Positions 1-9,236 are shown, counted from the stretch's first letter. The stretch is 64,000 nt of DNA from Polynucleobacter hirudinilacicola (GCF_002192535.1 NZ_NAIA01000001.1:247333-311332), one strand, 5' to 3'. Numbers and translations: made by a program. The notes: generated by a model from the sequence alone, not told the origin.

Positions 1-352
1 ATTCTTCTAAATTCTCAGCGCGATGATTGATGCAGCGCATGAGCATTGGTAGATTTAATCCAGCGAGCACTACTACGGGGGCATTTAGTCCAGATAAGGG
101 GCCAAGGGCCTCTAACTTTGATGCTACGTTTGCTGGGGTTGCCCCCATCACATCCGTCAAAATCAAAACACCATTTCCGGTATTCACTCCATAGGCAGCT
201 TTTAACACTCGATCAAAGCTCACTTTAGTATCTTCATAAGGCGGTATATCAACCGCTCTCACACGCTCAGGCACTACCCCAAAAGTATGCTCAGCAAATC
301 CAAGCATTGCGCTAGCAAGGGGTGTATGAGCAACAATTACGATTCCAGCCAT
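1..352 (-). CDS. PTS mannose-family EIIA component (partial, 3' end outside window)
   Basis: Reading leftward from an ATG at 352-350 gives an open frame that runs off the window edge. Seen: the N-terminus MAGIVIVAHTPLA places a histidine at residue 9, matching the phosphorylated histidine near residue 10 of EIIA-Man proteins, and a later LTDVMGATPAN segment is also typical. Family knowledge: these cytoplasmic domains take phosphate from HPr. In Burkholderiaceae this gene is followed by ptsH and ptsI and lacks sugar-transport partners, which points to a regulatory PTS. The start lies one base past the gshB stop codon, so it is the third gene of the gshA-gshB operon. The role in regulation is inference. 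Confidence 0.85.
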   Translation of the reverse strand, partial: MAGIVIVAHTPLASAMLGFAEHTFGVVPERVRAVDIPPYEDTKVSFDRVLKAAYGVNTGNGVLILTDVMGATPANVASKLEALGPLSGLNAPVVVLAGLNLPMLMRCINHRAENLEE

Positions 353-353
353 G

Positions 354-1295
354 TTATGACAATACCTTCTCAAGCGCTTTCAAGAAAAACTGTGAAACAT
401 CAAACCCACTTTGTTCGGTAATTTCAACAAAACAAGTGGGGCTAGTAACATTAATCTCTGTAAGGTAACCGCCAATTAAATCGAGCCCTACCAAGAATAA
501 ACCGCGCTGATACAAAATGGGCGCCAGGCGTTCTGCAATTTTTTTCTCAGTATCAGTGAGGGGCATCGCAACACCCTTGCCACCAGCTGCTAAATTTCCA
601 CGAATCTCACTACCTTGAGGAATACGCGCCAAACTAAACGGCACTACCTCTCCGCCGATTAGCAAAACTCTTTTGTCGCCTTGGGCTATCTCTGGTAAGA
701 AACGCTGCACCATCAGGGTTCTGGCCCCATTCTCACCAAGTGTTTCTACGATGCTGGCTAGATTTAAGCCGTCTGGCCCAACACGAAACACTCCCATTCC
801 GCCCATGCCATCTAGAGGCTTAATGACGATATCGCGATGTTGCTGATGAAACTCTTCTACAGCACTGAATTCACGAGTAACTAATGTCGGCGGAATGAAC
901 TCTGGAAATTCAGTAATCGACAGCTTTTCTGAATGCTCACGCACAGCCGCAGGATCATTAAATACTTTTGCGCCCTGACGAACTGCCGCAGACAACAGCC
1001 AAGTTGTATTGAGATATTCAATATCAAATGGTGGATCAGTCCGCATCAAAACCGCAGCAAATGATTTAAGAGATCGTGACTCTATTCCACCAAGCTCAAA
1101 CCAAGAAGTAGAGCTTGGCTTAACCACCAGAGTTTGACAATCTGCAACGACGAGATCATCTTTCCACAAGACATTACGGCTTTGACAAAACCATAAACGA
1201 TGGCCGACTGCTTGAGCAGCACGCATCATCGCCAACGTTGAATCTTTTTTTACCTTAAAGGACTCGAGTGGATCGGCGATGAATAGAAAGTCCAT
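354..1295 (-). CDS. gshB: Glutathione synthetase
   Basis: Joins gamma-glutamylcysteine and glycine with ATP to make glutathione in the cytoplasm. The 313-residue length fits the bacterial GshB family (about 315). Seen: RTDPPFD near residues 85-91, the ATP-grasp glycine-rich stretch VIKPLDGMGGMG near 157-168, and the metal/substrate-binding INVTSPT near 281-287. All are classic GshB signatures. It lies 14 bases downstream of gshA, so the two steps of glutathione synthesis are cotranscribed, and a PTS EIIA gene follows directly. Confidence 0.96.
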   Translation of the reverse strand: MDFLFIADPLESFKVKKDSTLAMMRAAQAVGHRLWFCQSRNVLWKDDLVVADCQTLVVKPSSTSWFELGGIESRSLKSFAAVLMRTDPPFDIEYLNTTWLLSAAVRQGAKVFNDPAAVREHSEKLSITEFPEFIPPTLVTREFSAVEEFHQQHRDIVIKPLDGMGGMGVFRVGPDGLNLASIVETLGENGARTLMVQRFLPEIAQGDKRVLLIGGEVVPFSLARIPQGSEIRGNLAAGGKGVAMPLTDTEKKIAERLAPILYQRGLFLVGLDLIGGYLTEINVTSPTCFVEITEQSGFDVSQFFLKALEKVLS

Positions 1296-1309
1296 AGTTT
1301 TCTAAATTA

Positions 1310-2608
1310 TTAGGCCGCTTCAGCATCAGGGTCGGTGCGCTCAAGCTCCAACGAAGCCGCTAGTAAAGCTAAGCGTGCAACAACACCATACAAATAGAAA
1401 CGATTTGGCGCTGCACTGCCTGGCTTAGCACTCATATCTGGCATCGAGTTTTGCTCAAATGCTAGAGGTACAAAATGCATACCAGGGGCATTTAGATTTT
1501 CATCGGGACCACGGTCAGTATGAACACGGTAGAAGCCGCCAATCACGTAACGGTCAATCATGTATACAACTGGCTCTGCGACAGCTTCATTGACCTTCTC
1601 AAAGGTATAGACGCCCTCTTGAATTAATACATCGCTTACCTCTAAACCTTCTTTAACCACGCTCATCTTATTGCGTTCTTTACGGTTTAAGTCTTTAAGT
1701 TGCGCGGGGTCATTCACCACCATAATGCCCATACCATACGTACCAGCATCCGCCTTTACAACAACATATGGCTTTTCTTTAATTCCGTACTCACGATATT
1801 TCTTAGCTGTCTTTTTTAAGACCTGCTCTACTGCTGTTTGCAATTCGTCTTCACCCTTACGCTCATGAAAATTAATATTTGAGCAACTAGTAAAGTAAGG
1901 ATTAATCATCCAAGGATCAATATCAACAACTTTGGCAAACTTCTTTGCCACCTCTTCATAGGCAGCAAAGTGATTTGACTTGCGGCGCACATGCCAACCA
2001 GCATGTAAGCCCGGTAACAAATATTGTTCATGCAGGTTTTCTAAAATCGGTGGAATACCAGCAGATAAATCGTTATTCAGCAAAATAGAGCAAGGATCAA
2101 AGTCTTTTAACCCGAGACGTTGCTTTTTCAAGCCCAAGCGGGAGAGCGGCTCCATCAAGAGGCGATTACCATCAGGTAGATCAATCCAAGTTGGTTTTTT
2201 GATCTCTTCTGAAAAAGTACCTAAGCGCACATTCAATCCGGCTTGACGCAAGATGGAAGATAAACGCGCAATATTTTGCAAATAGAAAGTATTGCGGGTG
2301 TGGCGCTCTGGAATTAATAATAAATTTTTGGCTTCTGGACAAATCTTTTCAATTGCAGCCATTGCTGCCTGCACAGCCAAAGGCAGCATCTGTGGAGAAA
2401 GATTATTAAATCCGCCAGGAAATAGATTGGTATCAACCGGGGCTAACTTAAAACCTGAATTTCGTAAATCAACCGAGCAGTAGAACGGCGGGGTATGTTC
2501 TTGCCATTCCAGCCTAAACCAACGCTCAATGGGTGGGGTCGCTTCTAAAACCTTTGACTCTAATTCGAGCAAAGGACCGCTTAAGGCTGTAATGAGATGT
2601 GGAACCAT
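1310..2608 (-). CDS. gshA: Glutamate-cysteine ligase (proteobacterial GshA form)
   Basis: First step of glutathione synthesis: ATP-dependent ligation of glutamate and cysteine. The 432-residue protein belongs to the GshA type of beta- and some gammaproteobacteria rather than the E. coli type. I recognise it from the conserved VDLRNSGFKLAPVDTN stretch near residues 46-61, the KADAGTYGMGIMVV segment and the order gshA-gshB. The ATG at 2608-2606 gives MVPHLITALSGP, a plausible family start. A 15-base inverted repeat at 2599-2613 spans the start codon, and a TACAAT hexamer lies just upstream at 2615-2620, so the transcript may be very short-leadered. The amtB terminator upstream suggests gshA has its own promoter. 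Confidence 0.93.
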   Translation of the reverse strand: MVPHLITALSGPLLELESKVLEATPPIERWFRLEWQEHTPPFYCSVDLRNSGFKLAPVDTNLFPGGFNNLSPQMLPLAVQAAMAAIEKICPEAKNLLLIPERHTRNTFYLQNIARLSSILRQAGLNVRLGTFSEEIKKPTWIDLPDGNRLLMEPLSRLGLKKQRLGLKDFDPCSILLNNDLSAGIPPILENLHEQYLLPGLHAGWHVRRKSNHFAAYEEVAKKFAKVVDIDPWMINPYFTSCSNINFHERKGEDELQTAVEQVLKKTAKKYREYGIKEKPYVVVKADAGTYGMGIMVVNDPAQLKDLNRKERNKMSVVKEGLEVSDVLIQEGVYTFEKVNEAVAEPVVYMIDRYVIGGFYRVHTDRGPDENLNAPGMHFVPLAFEQNSMPDMSAKPGSAAPNRFYLYGVVARLALLAASLELERTDPDAEAA

Positions 2609-2613
2609 TCCAC
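2599..2613. repeat. Inverted repeat across the gshA start codon
   Basis: GTGGAA (2599-2604), a 3-base spacer, then TTCCAC (2608-2613) form a perfect 6-base-arm inverted repeat that contains the gshA ATG. As RNA it could fold over the initiation site; as DNA it could be a small operator. Its function is not known from the sequence. Confidence 0.4.
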
Positions 2614-2622
2614 TATTGTAAG

Positions 2623-2660
2623 ATTATTAAAAGAAAGACGCGGGATCCTAAGATCCCGCG
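2623..2660 (-). terminator. Intrinsic terminator of the porin-glnK-amtB operon
   Basis: A perfect 9-bp stem (CGCGGGATC at 2639-2647 and GATCCCGCG at 2652-2660, loop CTAA) is followed on the minus strand by TCTTTCTTTT. It lies about 52 bases past the amtB stop and separates the nitrogen operon from gshA. Confidence 0.88.
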
Positions 2661-2712
2661 CTTAAAACTAGGTAGCCAAGCTAGGCCGCCCAGTGTGGGG
2701 TAAATCTATAAA

Positions 2713-4197
2713 TTAAGACTCGTAGGCAGCTTCACCATGTGAGCTGATATCCAAGCCTTCGCGCTCTTCCTCTTCCTTCACGCGCAAACCAATCACCATA
2801 TCGATCAATTTGAATGCGATGAAAGAAACTACGCCGGACCAGATCAAGGTGGTAATTACGCCTTGAGCCTGAATCCACAATTGGCTAGCAATAGAGTAAT
2901 CAGGGGCCACAGCATTCGCTACATAATCCCAGATACCAGAACCGCCTAATGCTGGATCAGCAAATACGCCGGTCAACAATGCGCCAGTAATACCACCTAC
3001 GCCATGTACACCAAATACGTCCAAGCTGTCATCTGAACCCAAGATTTTCTTAAGGCCAGTAACACCCCAGAGGCAAACAACACCAGCGATCAAACCGATG
3101 ATGATTGAACCCATTGGGCCAGCAAAACCAGCAGCAGGAGTAATGGCAACCAAACCGGCTACGCAACCAGAAGCAGCACCTAACATGGATGGCTTGCCTT
3201 TGAGAACCCACTCAGCAACAGACCAACCCAATACAGCGGCGGCAGTAGCCAAATAGGTATTCACGAAAGCCAATGCTGCGCTACCGTTTGCTTCGAGTGC
3301 TGAACCAGCGTTGAAACCAAACCAACCGAACCACAAGAGTGCAGCACCAGTCATTACATAAACTAGATTATGTGGTTTCATTGCTTCTTTACCGTAGCCA
3401 ACACGCTTGCCGATAACGTAGGACCCTACCAAGCCAGCGATAGCTGCATTGATGTGCACAACGGTACCGCCAGCAAAGTCGAGAACACCTTTTTGCCACA
3501 ACCAACCAGCACGAGCAGTGATAGCCTCGAGTGATGCAGCATCTTTGATGTCATCAGGACCAGGCCAGAACCAAACCATGTGAGCGATTGGTAAGTAGCT
3601 AAATGTGAACCAAATAATCATGAATATCAAAATTGCAGAGAACTTAGCGCGCTCAGCAAAGGCACCGATGATCAAGCAGCAAGTAATGGTTGCGAACACT
3701 GCTTGGAAGGTCATGAATATAAACTCAGGAATTACAACACCCTTACTAAAGGTAGCTGCAACTGATTCTGAAGTCATACCACCCAAGAACAAGCGATCCA
3801 GTCCACCTATAAATGCCCCGCCCTCAGTGAATGCAAAGCTATAGCCGTAAATAGCCCACAGCACGGTGATCAAAGAGAACACCATAAAACATTGCATACA
3901 GATCGACAGAATGTTTTTGCTACGTGTTAAACCACCGTAGAACAAAGCCAAACCAGGAAGTGTCATTAACAGCACTAGTGCTGTACATACCATCATCCAT
4001 ACAACGTCGGCTTTATTGCACTTTTCGGAGCAAAGAACAGGTGCTGGCTCTGCAGCAGCAGGAGTTGCGGCAGGAGCAGTTACTGCTGGTTTTTTTGCTT
4101 CATCAGCATGCGCTGGCGAAGTAACCATCACACCAGTAGTACCAATGGCCAAAGCCATCGCACTGCCAGCTAGTAGTTTTTTCATCCAAGTTAACAT
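2713..4197 (-). CDS. amtB: Ammonium transporter AmtB
   Basis: Inner-membrane ammonium channel of the Amt/Rh family. The open frame extends further upstream into glnK, but the start at 4197 is preferred: it is preceded by AGAGAGG and begins MLTWMKKLLAGSAMALA, a signal peptide ending near SPAHADEA, as in other proteobacterial AmtB precursors. The mature part shows about 11 hydrophobic segments. The two pore histidines are visible in the VVHINAAIAGLVG and VFGVHGVGGITG contexts. The C-terminal cytoplasmic tail (LRVKEEEEREGLDIS) is the usual GlnK-interacting tail. It lies 13 bases after glnK and ends in an intrinsic terminator. Confidence 0.95.
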   Translation of the reverse strand: MLTWMKKLLAGSAMALAIGTTGVMVTSPAHADEAKKPAVTAPAATPAAAEPAPVLCSEKCNKADVVWMMVCTALVLLMTLPGLALFYGGLTRSKNILSICMQCFMVFSLITVLWAIYGYSFAFTEGGAFIGGLDRLFLGGMTSESVAATFSKGVVIPEFIFMTFQAVFATITCCLIIGAFAERAKFSAILIFMIIWFTFSYLPIAHMVWFWPGPDDIKDAASLEAITARAGWLWQKGVLDFAGGTVVHINAAIAGLVGSYVIGKRVGYGKEAMKPHNLVYVMTGAALLWFGWFGFNAGSALEANGSAALAFVNTYLATAAAVLGWSVAEWVLKGKPSMLGAASGCVAGLVAITPAAGFAGPMGSIIIGLIAGVVCLWGVTGLKKILGSDDSLDVFGVHGVGGITGALLTGVFADPALGGSGIWDYVANAVAPDYSIASQLWIQAQGVITTLIWSGVVSFIAFKLIDMVIGLRVKEEEEREGLDISSHGEAAYES

Positions 4198-4210
4198 TTT
4201 GAACCTCTCT

Positions 4211-4561
<351 letters not shown>

Positions 4562-4574
4562 TCAGAGGTGGAAA

Positions 4575-5477
4575 TTAGAAAGTTTTTGTTAAAGAAACTA
4601 AGCCAGTTGATCTACCCAAATTCTTGCCTTGTGGGTTTGAGTAGGCATAAACGCCCTGATAAGTTGCAGCGTTAGTACCTACGTAAGCTAGTGATCCAGA
4701 TAAGCCACCTCCAAAGTCTTTAGTGACACCCAATTTCCAGTCTGTGTAACCGTATAAAGTGTTGTTGCTAACATTGCCAACTGAATTTCCATTCCAAACA
4801 GTGGCGTTAGTAGGTTGGTTTCCAGCAAAATATTGATAGCCAACGTGGCCGTTCAACGCTAAGCCCCAGAAACCAGTGTCATAGTTCACTGTTAAATCTG
4901 GGTAATAGGAACCAGTTGAATTAGCAGTTCCAAACAAAGTTGATACCGCGTAGGAGAACTTAGCAAAACCTGTTACTGGTCCAAAGGTAAAGTTCTGTGC
5001 AACATAAACTTCAGTTGAGTTTGGATTTGCGGTTAAGCCATTGGTGTTGGGAATACCCGAAGTTGGATAGTAGTACTGCAAAATACCTAAGTCAGATGCA
5101 AAACCTGGACCAATTAATTCTTTTTTGATACCTGCATAAAAATCCATTTCGATCGATGAGCTTACTTGTCCTGCTGTAAATCCATTACCAGAGAAACCGC
5201 CGTTAGGTCCGTAAGAATCACTAATCCAACTAATAGAGCTGTTCCAGTTACCAATATAGAGACCACTCTCATGAGCGTAATCAAAGCCGCCTTGAATCGC
5301 TGGCTTGAAGTTTGATTGGCTGATACCACGATAACGATAGTCATTTACTACAGTTACGTTAGCGGTAATCGGACTAGCCTCTGGAGCCTCTGCTGCAGGG
5401 GCTGTTTGAGCAAAAGCGGCAGTAGCCAACAAGCTTGATGCGGCTAGCGCGAGAGCTGATTTTTGCAAAGTTTTCAT
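4575..5477 (-). CDS. TorF-family putative outer-membrane porin
   Basis: A 300-residue precursor with signal peptide MKTLQKSALALAASSLLATAAFAQ and a mature part rich in Gly, Asn, Tyr and Ser in alternating patterns, ending in LTKTF, as expected of a beta-barrel. VTVVNDYRYRGISQSNFKPA near residues 41-60 is the hallmark of the TorF/Gcw_chp family of predicted porins. In betaproteobacteria this family often precedes glnK-amtB, which suggests a role in letting nitrogen compounds through the outer membrane. That role is inference, since no substrate is visible. A good ribosome site (AAGGAG) precedes the ATG at 5477, and NtrC-like boxes lie about 110-150 bases upstream. Confidence 0.88.
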   Translation of the reverse strand: MKTLQKSALALAASSLLATAAFAQTAPAAEAPEASPITANVTVVNDYRYRGISQSNFKPAIQGGFDYAHESGLYIGNWNSSISWISDSYGPNGGFSGNGFTAGQVSSSIEMDFYAGIKKELIGPGFASDLGILQYYYPTSGIPNTNGLTANPNSTEVYVAQNFTFGPVTGFAKFSYAVSTLFGTANSTGSYYPDLTVNYDTGFWGLALNGHVGYQYFAGNQPTNATVWNGNSVGNVSNNTLYGYTDWKLGVTKDFGGGLSGSLAYVGTNAATYQGVYAYSNPQGKNLGRSTGLVSLTKTF

Positions 5478-5562
5478 GTGTTACTCCTTACTGGTTGTCA
5501 TAAAAAATGGGTTGAATGCTGAATGCATGAAGGGATATTGATGGTTTAGGTATTCACAGATT

Positions 5563-5578
5563 TGCCACAAATCCCCCT
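5563..5578 (-). promoter_or_regulatory. Possible sigma-54 (-24/-12) promoter of the porin-glnK-amtB operon
   Basis: On the minus strand GG (5577-5576) and GC (5565-5564) are separated by exactly ten bases, the invariant spacing of sigma-54 promoters. The flanks match poorly: GGGGG replaces TGGCAC and TGGC replaces TTGC. It would start transcription near 5553, downstream of two NtrC-like boxes. The position is plausible but the sequence match is moderate. Confidence 0.4.
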
Positions 5579-5589
5579 ATTAAGGCATT

Positions 5590-5628
5590 TGCACTTTTTT
5601 GGTGCTTAAGATTGCACCATGCATGTGA
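5590..5628. promoter_or_regulatory. Two NtrC-like binding sites
   Basis: Site 1 at 5590-5606 reads TGCACTTTTTTGGTGCT, matching the NtrC pattern GCAC-N7-GTGC without error. Site 2 at 5613-5629 reads TGCACCATGCATGTGAA, matching at seven of eight core positions. Their centres are about 23 bp apart, near two helical turns, so dimers could bind the same face. They sit upstream of the porin-glnK-amtB operon, a classic NtrC target, and between it and the divergent ubiK. Confidence 0.65.
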
Positions 5629-5739
5629 ATTTAGGACTTTTTGGCTTATTTTTAAGCCTTTTGCCCATTTTTGGTCACCCAACATAAAATAACAATATGT
5701 GTCTTTTATGCAACTTTTATAGAACTGCGAAACCCCATC

Positions 5740-5994
5740 ATGCAAAAACCCGGTGAAATCCTCGAGCAAATTCAACGCATCGCGAGTGATATGCAAAACA
5801 AGGTGGGGGATGCCATTCGAAATTCACCAGCCCAAGAGATTGAAAAGAATGTACGCGCGATGATGAACCAAGGTTTTCAAAAAATGGACTTGGTTACTCG
5901 CGAAGAGTTTGAGTTACAGGCTAAAGTTCTTGCCAGGACTAGAGAAAAGTTAGAGGCACTTGAGGCTAAGGTTACCGCCTTAGAAAAAACTTAG
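5740..5994 (+). CDS. ubiK: Ubiquinone biosynthesis accessory factor UbiK (BMFP domain)
   Basis: An 84-residue, highly charged, helical protein of the UbiK/YqiC family, which works with UbiJ in the aerobic ubiquinone-synthesis complex. Seen: MQKPGEILEQIQRIASDMQ at the start and a C-terminal coiled coil with REEFELQAKVLARTREKLE, the conserved BMFP trimerisation segment. The start at 5740 is chosen because the family begins at this point; the frame is open further upstream but without a family match. It is divergent from the nitrogen operon, a usual position in betaproteobacteria. Confidence 0.88.
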   Translation: MQKPGEILEQIQRIASDMQNKVGDAIRNSPAQEIEKNVRAMMNQGFQKMDLVTREEFELQAKVLARTREKLEALEAKVTALEKT

Positions 5995-6001
5995 TCAGAT
6001 T

Positions 6002-6595
6002 TTATTCTGGGTAAAACTCATTAAAGAAGTTTGCATACTCTTCTTTAGATAGAAATGTTTTCACGTCATCAGTATTAGCATTTGCATGCAATACTGACAC
6101 CTGATAAATCCAAGCATCCCCATTGCTCGCTTGCCGCGTGATCCAGCGTACCCGCATTTGCTGTTGCTCTTTTGCATTTGGCTTCAAAACAATAAAGTAA
6201 TCTGTAGTTCCCAGCTTTTGACGATTACTCGCCTGGTAAGTTACCACCTCTTCAACTACTCTCCCACCCGAAGCCTTAGCTCTTTCAAATAAATTATTTT
6301 TTAGCTGCGTGATAATTTTTTCTGTAACTGCAGCTTGTATTGCTGGCACCTGTGTCGAGCTAACTGAGTAAATATCGTCATCAATTTTGACTGCCTCAAG
6401 TGTTTGCTGTAACTCTTGGTCTTGGAATGGAATACGGCGCTCTAATTTATCCGGCTTGCCCGGAAATAAAGCGGTATAGCGCTCTTGTGGAGATTGAACT
6501 TTTCGCCAATCTAGCTTCGGACTGCAGGCTACAAGAAGAATGATTGCTGCAAGTAATGCGCCAGCCTTAAAGCGTCTAAACAACACCGGCTCCAT
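6002..6595 (-). CDS. Putative lipoprotein of unknown function
   Basis: Short N-terminal arginine/lysine region, a hydrophobic stretch ([14 protein letters not shown]) and a lipobox with cysteine in LVACSP predict an outer- or inner-membrane lipoprotein of about 190 residues. The mature part contains a [19 protein letters not shown] segment and shows no enzyme motif. I do not recognise a named family. The ATG at 6595 overlaps the lipA 3' end by 20 bases. A GGAG just downstream of that ATG would better suit a TTG start at 6583, so the start is uncertain. It is last in the ferredoxin-hydrolase-DUF493-lipB-lipA run and converges with ubiK. Confidence 0.7.
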   Translation of the reverse strand: MEPVLFRRFKAGALLAAIILLVACSPKLDWRKVQSPQERYTALFPGKPDKLERRIPFQDQELQQTLEAVKIDDDIYSVSSTQVPAIQAAVTEKIITQLKNNLFERAKASGGRVVEEVVTYQASNRQKLGTTDYFIVLKPNAKEQQQMRVRWITRQASNGDAWIYQVSVLHANANTDDVKTFLSKEEYANFFNEFYPE

Positions 6596-7586
6596 GCGCT
6601 TGCTGATCAGCGTGATAGCTAGAACGAACCATTGCACCAACGGCTGCATGGGAGAAGCCCATAGCGTAGGCCCTCTCCTCAAACATCTTGAAAACATCAG
6701 GGTGCACATAGCGACGCACTGGCAGGTGATGGCCTGATGGTGCAAGATACTGTCCAATTGTGAGCATATCAATATTGTGCTCACGCATATCGCGCATCAC
6801 TTCTAGAATTTCTTCATCGGTCTCACCAAGACCAACCATTAATCCACTCTTGGTTGGAATATGAGGAAAACGTTCCTTGAAATCCTTCAATAATTTTAAG
6901 GAGTGTAAGTAATCAGCGCCTGGTCTTGCTTCTTTATACAAGCGTGGCACGGTTTCTAAATTATGGTTCATCACATCTGGCAAACCATTCGGCGCATATT
7001 CAGCAAAAATATCCAATGCCTTATCTAAGCGGCCGCGAAAGTCTGGCACAAGTACTTCAATCCGAGTACTCGGTGATAGTCCACGTGATTGCGAAATACA
7101 ATCAACATAGTGCATAGCACCACCATCGCGTAAATCATCACGATCCACGCTGGTAATTACTACGTAATTTAATTTCAGTGCTGCAATGGTGCGAGCTAGG
7201 TTAGCAGGCTCTTTTTGATCTAAAGGATCTGGTCGACCGTGGCCCACATCACAGAATGGGCAACGACGTGTGCATTTATCCCCCATGATCATGAAGGTAG
7301 CAGTACCTTTGCCAAAACACTCACCGATATTGGGACAGCTTGCCTCTTCACAAACAGTCACTAATTCGTTCTCACGAAGAATCTTTTTAATTTCATTGAA
7401 CCGAGAATTGCCAGAGGCCGCCTTTACCCGAATCCAATCTGGTTTTTTCAAGACTTCTGCTAGCGGAACAATCTTGATCGGAATACGCGCAGTTTTCTCG
7501 CTCGACTTTTGCTTACGAGATGCGTCGTAATTGAGATCTTGACGAGACTCAACAGTCGTCTTGGTATCGGTCTTATTTATAGTCAT
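6576..7586 (-). CDS. lipA: Lipoyl synthase
   Basis: Radical-SAM enzyme that inserts two sulfur atoms into octanoyl groups on lipoyl domains. Both iron-sulfur motifs are visible: [12 protein letters not shown] for the auxiliary cluster and CTRRCPFC for the radical-SAM cluster. The C-terminal RSSYHAD contains the conserved serine of the family. The length of 336 residues is slightly above E. coli LipA (321) because of a lysine-rich N-terminal extension. It overlaps the lipB 3' end by 14 bases, giving a lipB-lipA operon. Confidence 0.97.
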   Translation of the reverse strand: MTINKTDTKTTVESRQDLNYDASRKQKSSEKTARIPIKIVPLAEVLKKPDWIRVKAASGNSRFNEIKKILRENELVTVCEEASCPNIGECFGKGTATFMIMGDKCTRRCPFCDVGHGRPDPLDQKEPANLARTIAALKLNYVVITSVDRDDLRDGGAMHYVDCISQSRGLSPSTRIEVLVPDFRGRLDKALDIFAEYAPNGLPDVMNHNLETVPRLYKEARPGADYLHSLKLLKDFKERFPHIPTKSGLMVGLGETDEEILEVMRDMREHNIDMLTIGQYLAPSGHHLPVRRYVHPDVFKMFEERAYAMGFSHAAVGAMVRSSYHADQQAHGAGVV

Positions 7587-8226
7587 GTGACATCAGTTGC
7601 TTTTGCAATTGCTCCAAAAGCTTTTGGCTAATAGTATCTATATTGTCCTTGATCCCAAGGGTTTGCATGTCGACCGTCTTTAAGCCCTCATAACCACAAG
7701 GGTGGATGCGTCCAAAAGCCTCAAGATCCGTAGCCACATTCAACGCCAGACCATGATATGAGCAGCTTTTAGAGACCTTAAGGCCCAATGCAGCCACCTT
7801 GGCCCCAATCCACTCCACCGGCAGTCCAGACTGCTTGGAAATGTAAATACCAGGTGCCCCTGGATGTCTTTCAGCTGCTATACCAAAATCTGCCAAGGTA
7901 TCGATTACCGCTTGCTCGATACGGGAGACCAATTCTTTAACAAAGATGCCTAAGCGTTTGAGATCAAGCAAAAGGTAAACGACGATCTGACCAGGACCGT
8001 GATAGGTAATCTCACCACCACGATCAACCTGTACTAACGGAATTTGATTACTCGGTGAATGCAAATTACTGGCATCACCCGCAAGACCTAATGTAAAAAC
8101 TGGGGGATGTTCTAAAACCCAAATCTCATCGGGCGTTGCACTATTGCGCTCTTTAGTAAATGCGCGCATCGCCTCATAAGTCGAGACGTAATCCGCTACG
8201 CCGAGATGTTTTACTAAAACAGACAT
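7573..8226 (-). CDS. lipB: Octanoyltransferase LipB
   Basis: Transfers octanoyl groups from acyl carrier protein to lipoyl domains, the step before LipA. Seen: [12 protein letters not shown], the family signature, the active-site lysine region [10 protein letters not shown] and the cysteine in IHPCGYEGL. The start is taken as the ATG at 8226; a TTG directly before it is a less likely start. It follows the DUF493 gene by about eight bases. Confidence 0.96.
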   Translation of the reverse strand: MSVLVKHLGVADYVSTYEAMRAFTKERNSATPDEIWVLEHPPVFTLGLAGDASNLHSPSNQIPLVQVDRGGEITYHGPGQIVVYLLLDLKRLGIFVKELVSRIEQAVIDTLADFGIAAERHPGAPGIYISKQSGLPVEWIGAKVAALGLKVSKSCSYHGLALNVATDLEAFGRIHPCGYEGLKTVDMQTLGIKDNIDTISQKLLEQLQKQLMSHDYK

Positions 8227-8234
8227 CAAATCAA

Positions 8235-8501
8235 TTACAGAACAATACTAACTAATGGATGTGTAGACAAAGTTCTATACAACTCATCAAGCTGCTCGCG
8301 ACTTGTCGCTGTGATCGGCAAAGTAATACCTAAGTAATTGCCATCTTTAGAAGGTCGTTGCTCAACCTTACTCTCATCAAATGTGGGATCAAATTGTTTT
8401 GCAATATGAAGAATTGCTGGGAGGTATTCTGGAGTAGCTTTACCCATCACCTTAATCGGAAATTGAGAAGGGTATTCGATGAGTGATTTTTCTTCGGCCA
8501 T
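8235..8501 (-). CDS. DUF493 (YbeD-like) protein
   Basis: An 88-residue protein with [15 protein letters not shown] near the start and an ACT-like regulatory fold expected from the family. E. coli ybeD sits next to lipB in the same way, and the pairing is conserved here. A role in regulating lipoate synthesis has been suggested for the family from this position but is not shown by the sequence. Confidence 0.9.
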   Translation of the reverse strand: MAEEKSLIEYPSQFPIKVMGKATPEYLPAILHIAKQFDPTFDESKVEQRPSKDGNYLGITLPITATSREQLDELYRTLSTHPLVSIVL

Positions 8502-8510
8502 ATTGATCTC

Positions 8511-9236
8511 TTAGTTTTCTGATGATGTGCGATGGTCCGGCATGCCCAACCAGGCACCAGTGATGATGTTGCGAATGCAATGCAATCTACGATGAAAAAA
8601 GTGATCAGCACCAGGAACTACCTGCACAGTCAGCTCTTGCGGACGCGCCCAATCCAATACATCAATTAAGGGAATGGTTTCGTCTAGCTCACCATGAATC
8701 AGAATAGTATCTGCAGGCACTGCAGCTAAAGTCCATTTACCAGCAGCGCTACCCACCATCACCAAGCGCTCTGCAGGGCGGCCCAGATCGGCAAGTCTTT
8801 GTACCAAATGACTACCAACAAAGCTACCGAATGAGAATCCCGAAACTACCAGAGGCAAGATATTGGAACTTGCAACCCAAGCTTGATTAGCAGTGACATC
8901 AAATTGTGACCAGCTTGATGGTGTGCGCATCCAATCAGTAACATGCAATAGATCTTCTAGCTCGCCAACGCCATCATCATGAACGCCAGCAGTGCCGCCT
9001 ACACCCCGAAAATTAGGTCGCACACTGACATACCCTAGTTGATTGAAAGCACGTGCCATTGTCTGCGCCACCTTGTTATCCATCGTGCCACCCATCAGTG
9101 GATGAGGGTGTGCAACTAAGGCTAGACCACGCACCATAAAAGCAGGATCACTTTTTAATTCATCCGGTAGATCAATGGACATTTCCATTGCGCCGACAAG
9201 ACCTTCAATATGAATCACTTTTGTACGGCTATTCAT
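8511..9236 (-). CDS. Alpha/beta hydrolase
   Basis: A 241-residue hydrolase with the oxyanion region VAHPHPLMGGTMDNKV, the nucleophile elbow GFSFGS near the middle, an aspartate in HGELDETIP and a late histidine in PGADHFFHR, completing the Ser-Asp-His triad. This matches the CocE/dienelactone-like hydrolases often annotated as alpha/beta hydrolase in Burkholderiales. The start at 9236 (MNSRTKVIHIEG) is preferred over upstream frames that overlap the ferredoxin gene. It still overlaps nothing conserved, and it follows the ferredoxin stop by 19 bases. The substrate is unknown. Confidence 0.85.
   Translation of the reverse strand: MNSRTKVIHIEGLVGAMEMSIDLPDELKSDPAFMVRGLALVAHPHPLMGGTMDNKVAQTMARAFNQLGYVSVRPNFRGVGGTAGVHDDGVGELEDLLHVTDWMRTPSSWSQFDVTANQAWVASSNILPLVVSGFSFGSFVGSHLVQRLADLGRPAERLVMVGSAAGKWTLAAVPADTILIHGELDETIPLIDVLDWARPQELTVQVVPGADHFFHRRLHCIRNIITGAWLGMPDHRTSSEN

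Noticed and set aside
46..228. Plus-strand open frame opposite the PTS gene
   Set aside because: It is a shadow of the EIIA coding sequence and has no ribosome site or family match.
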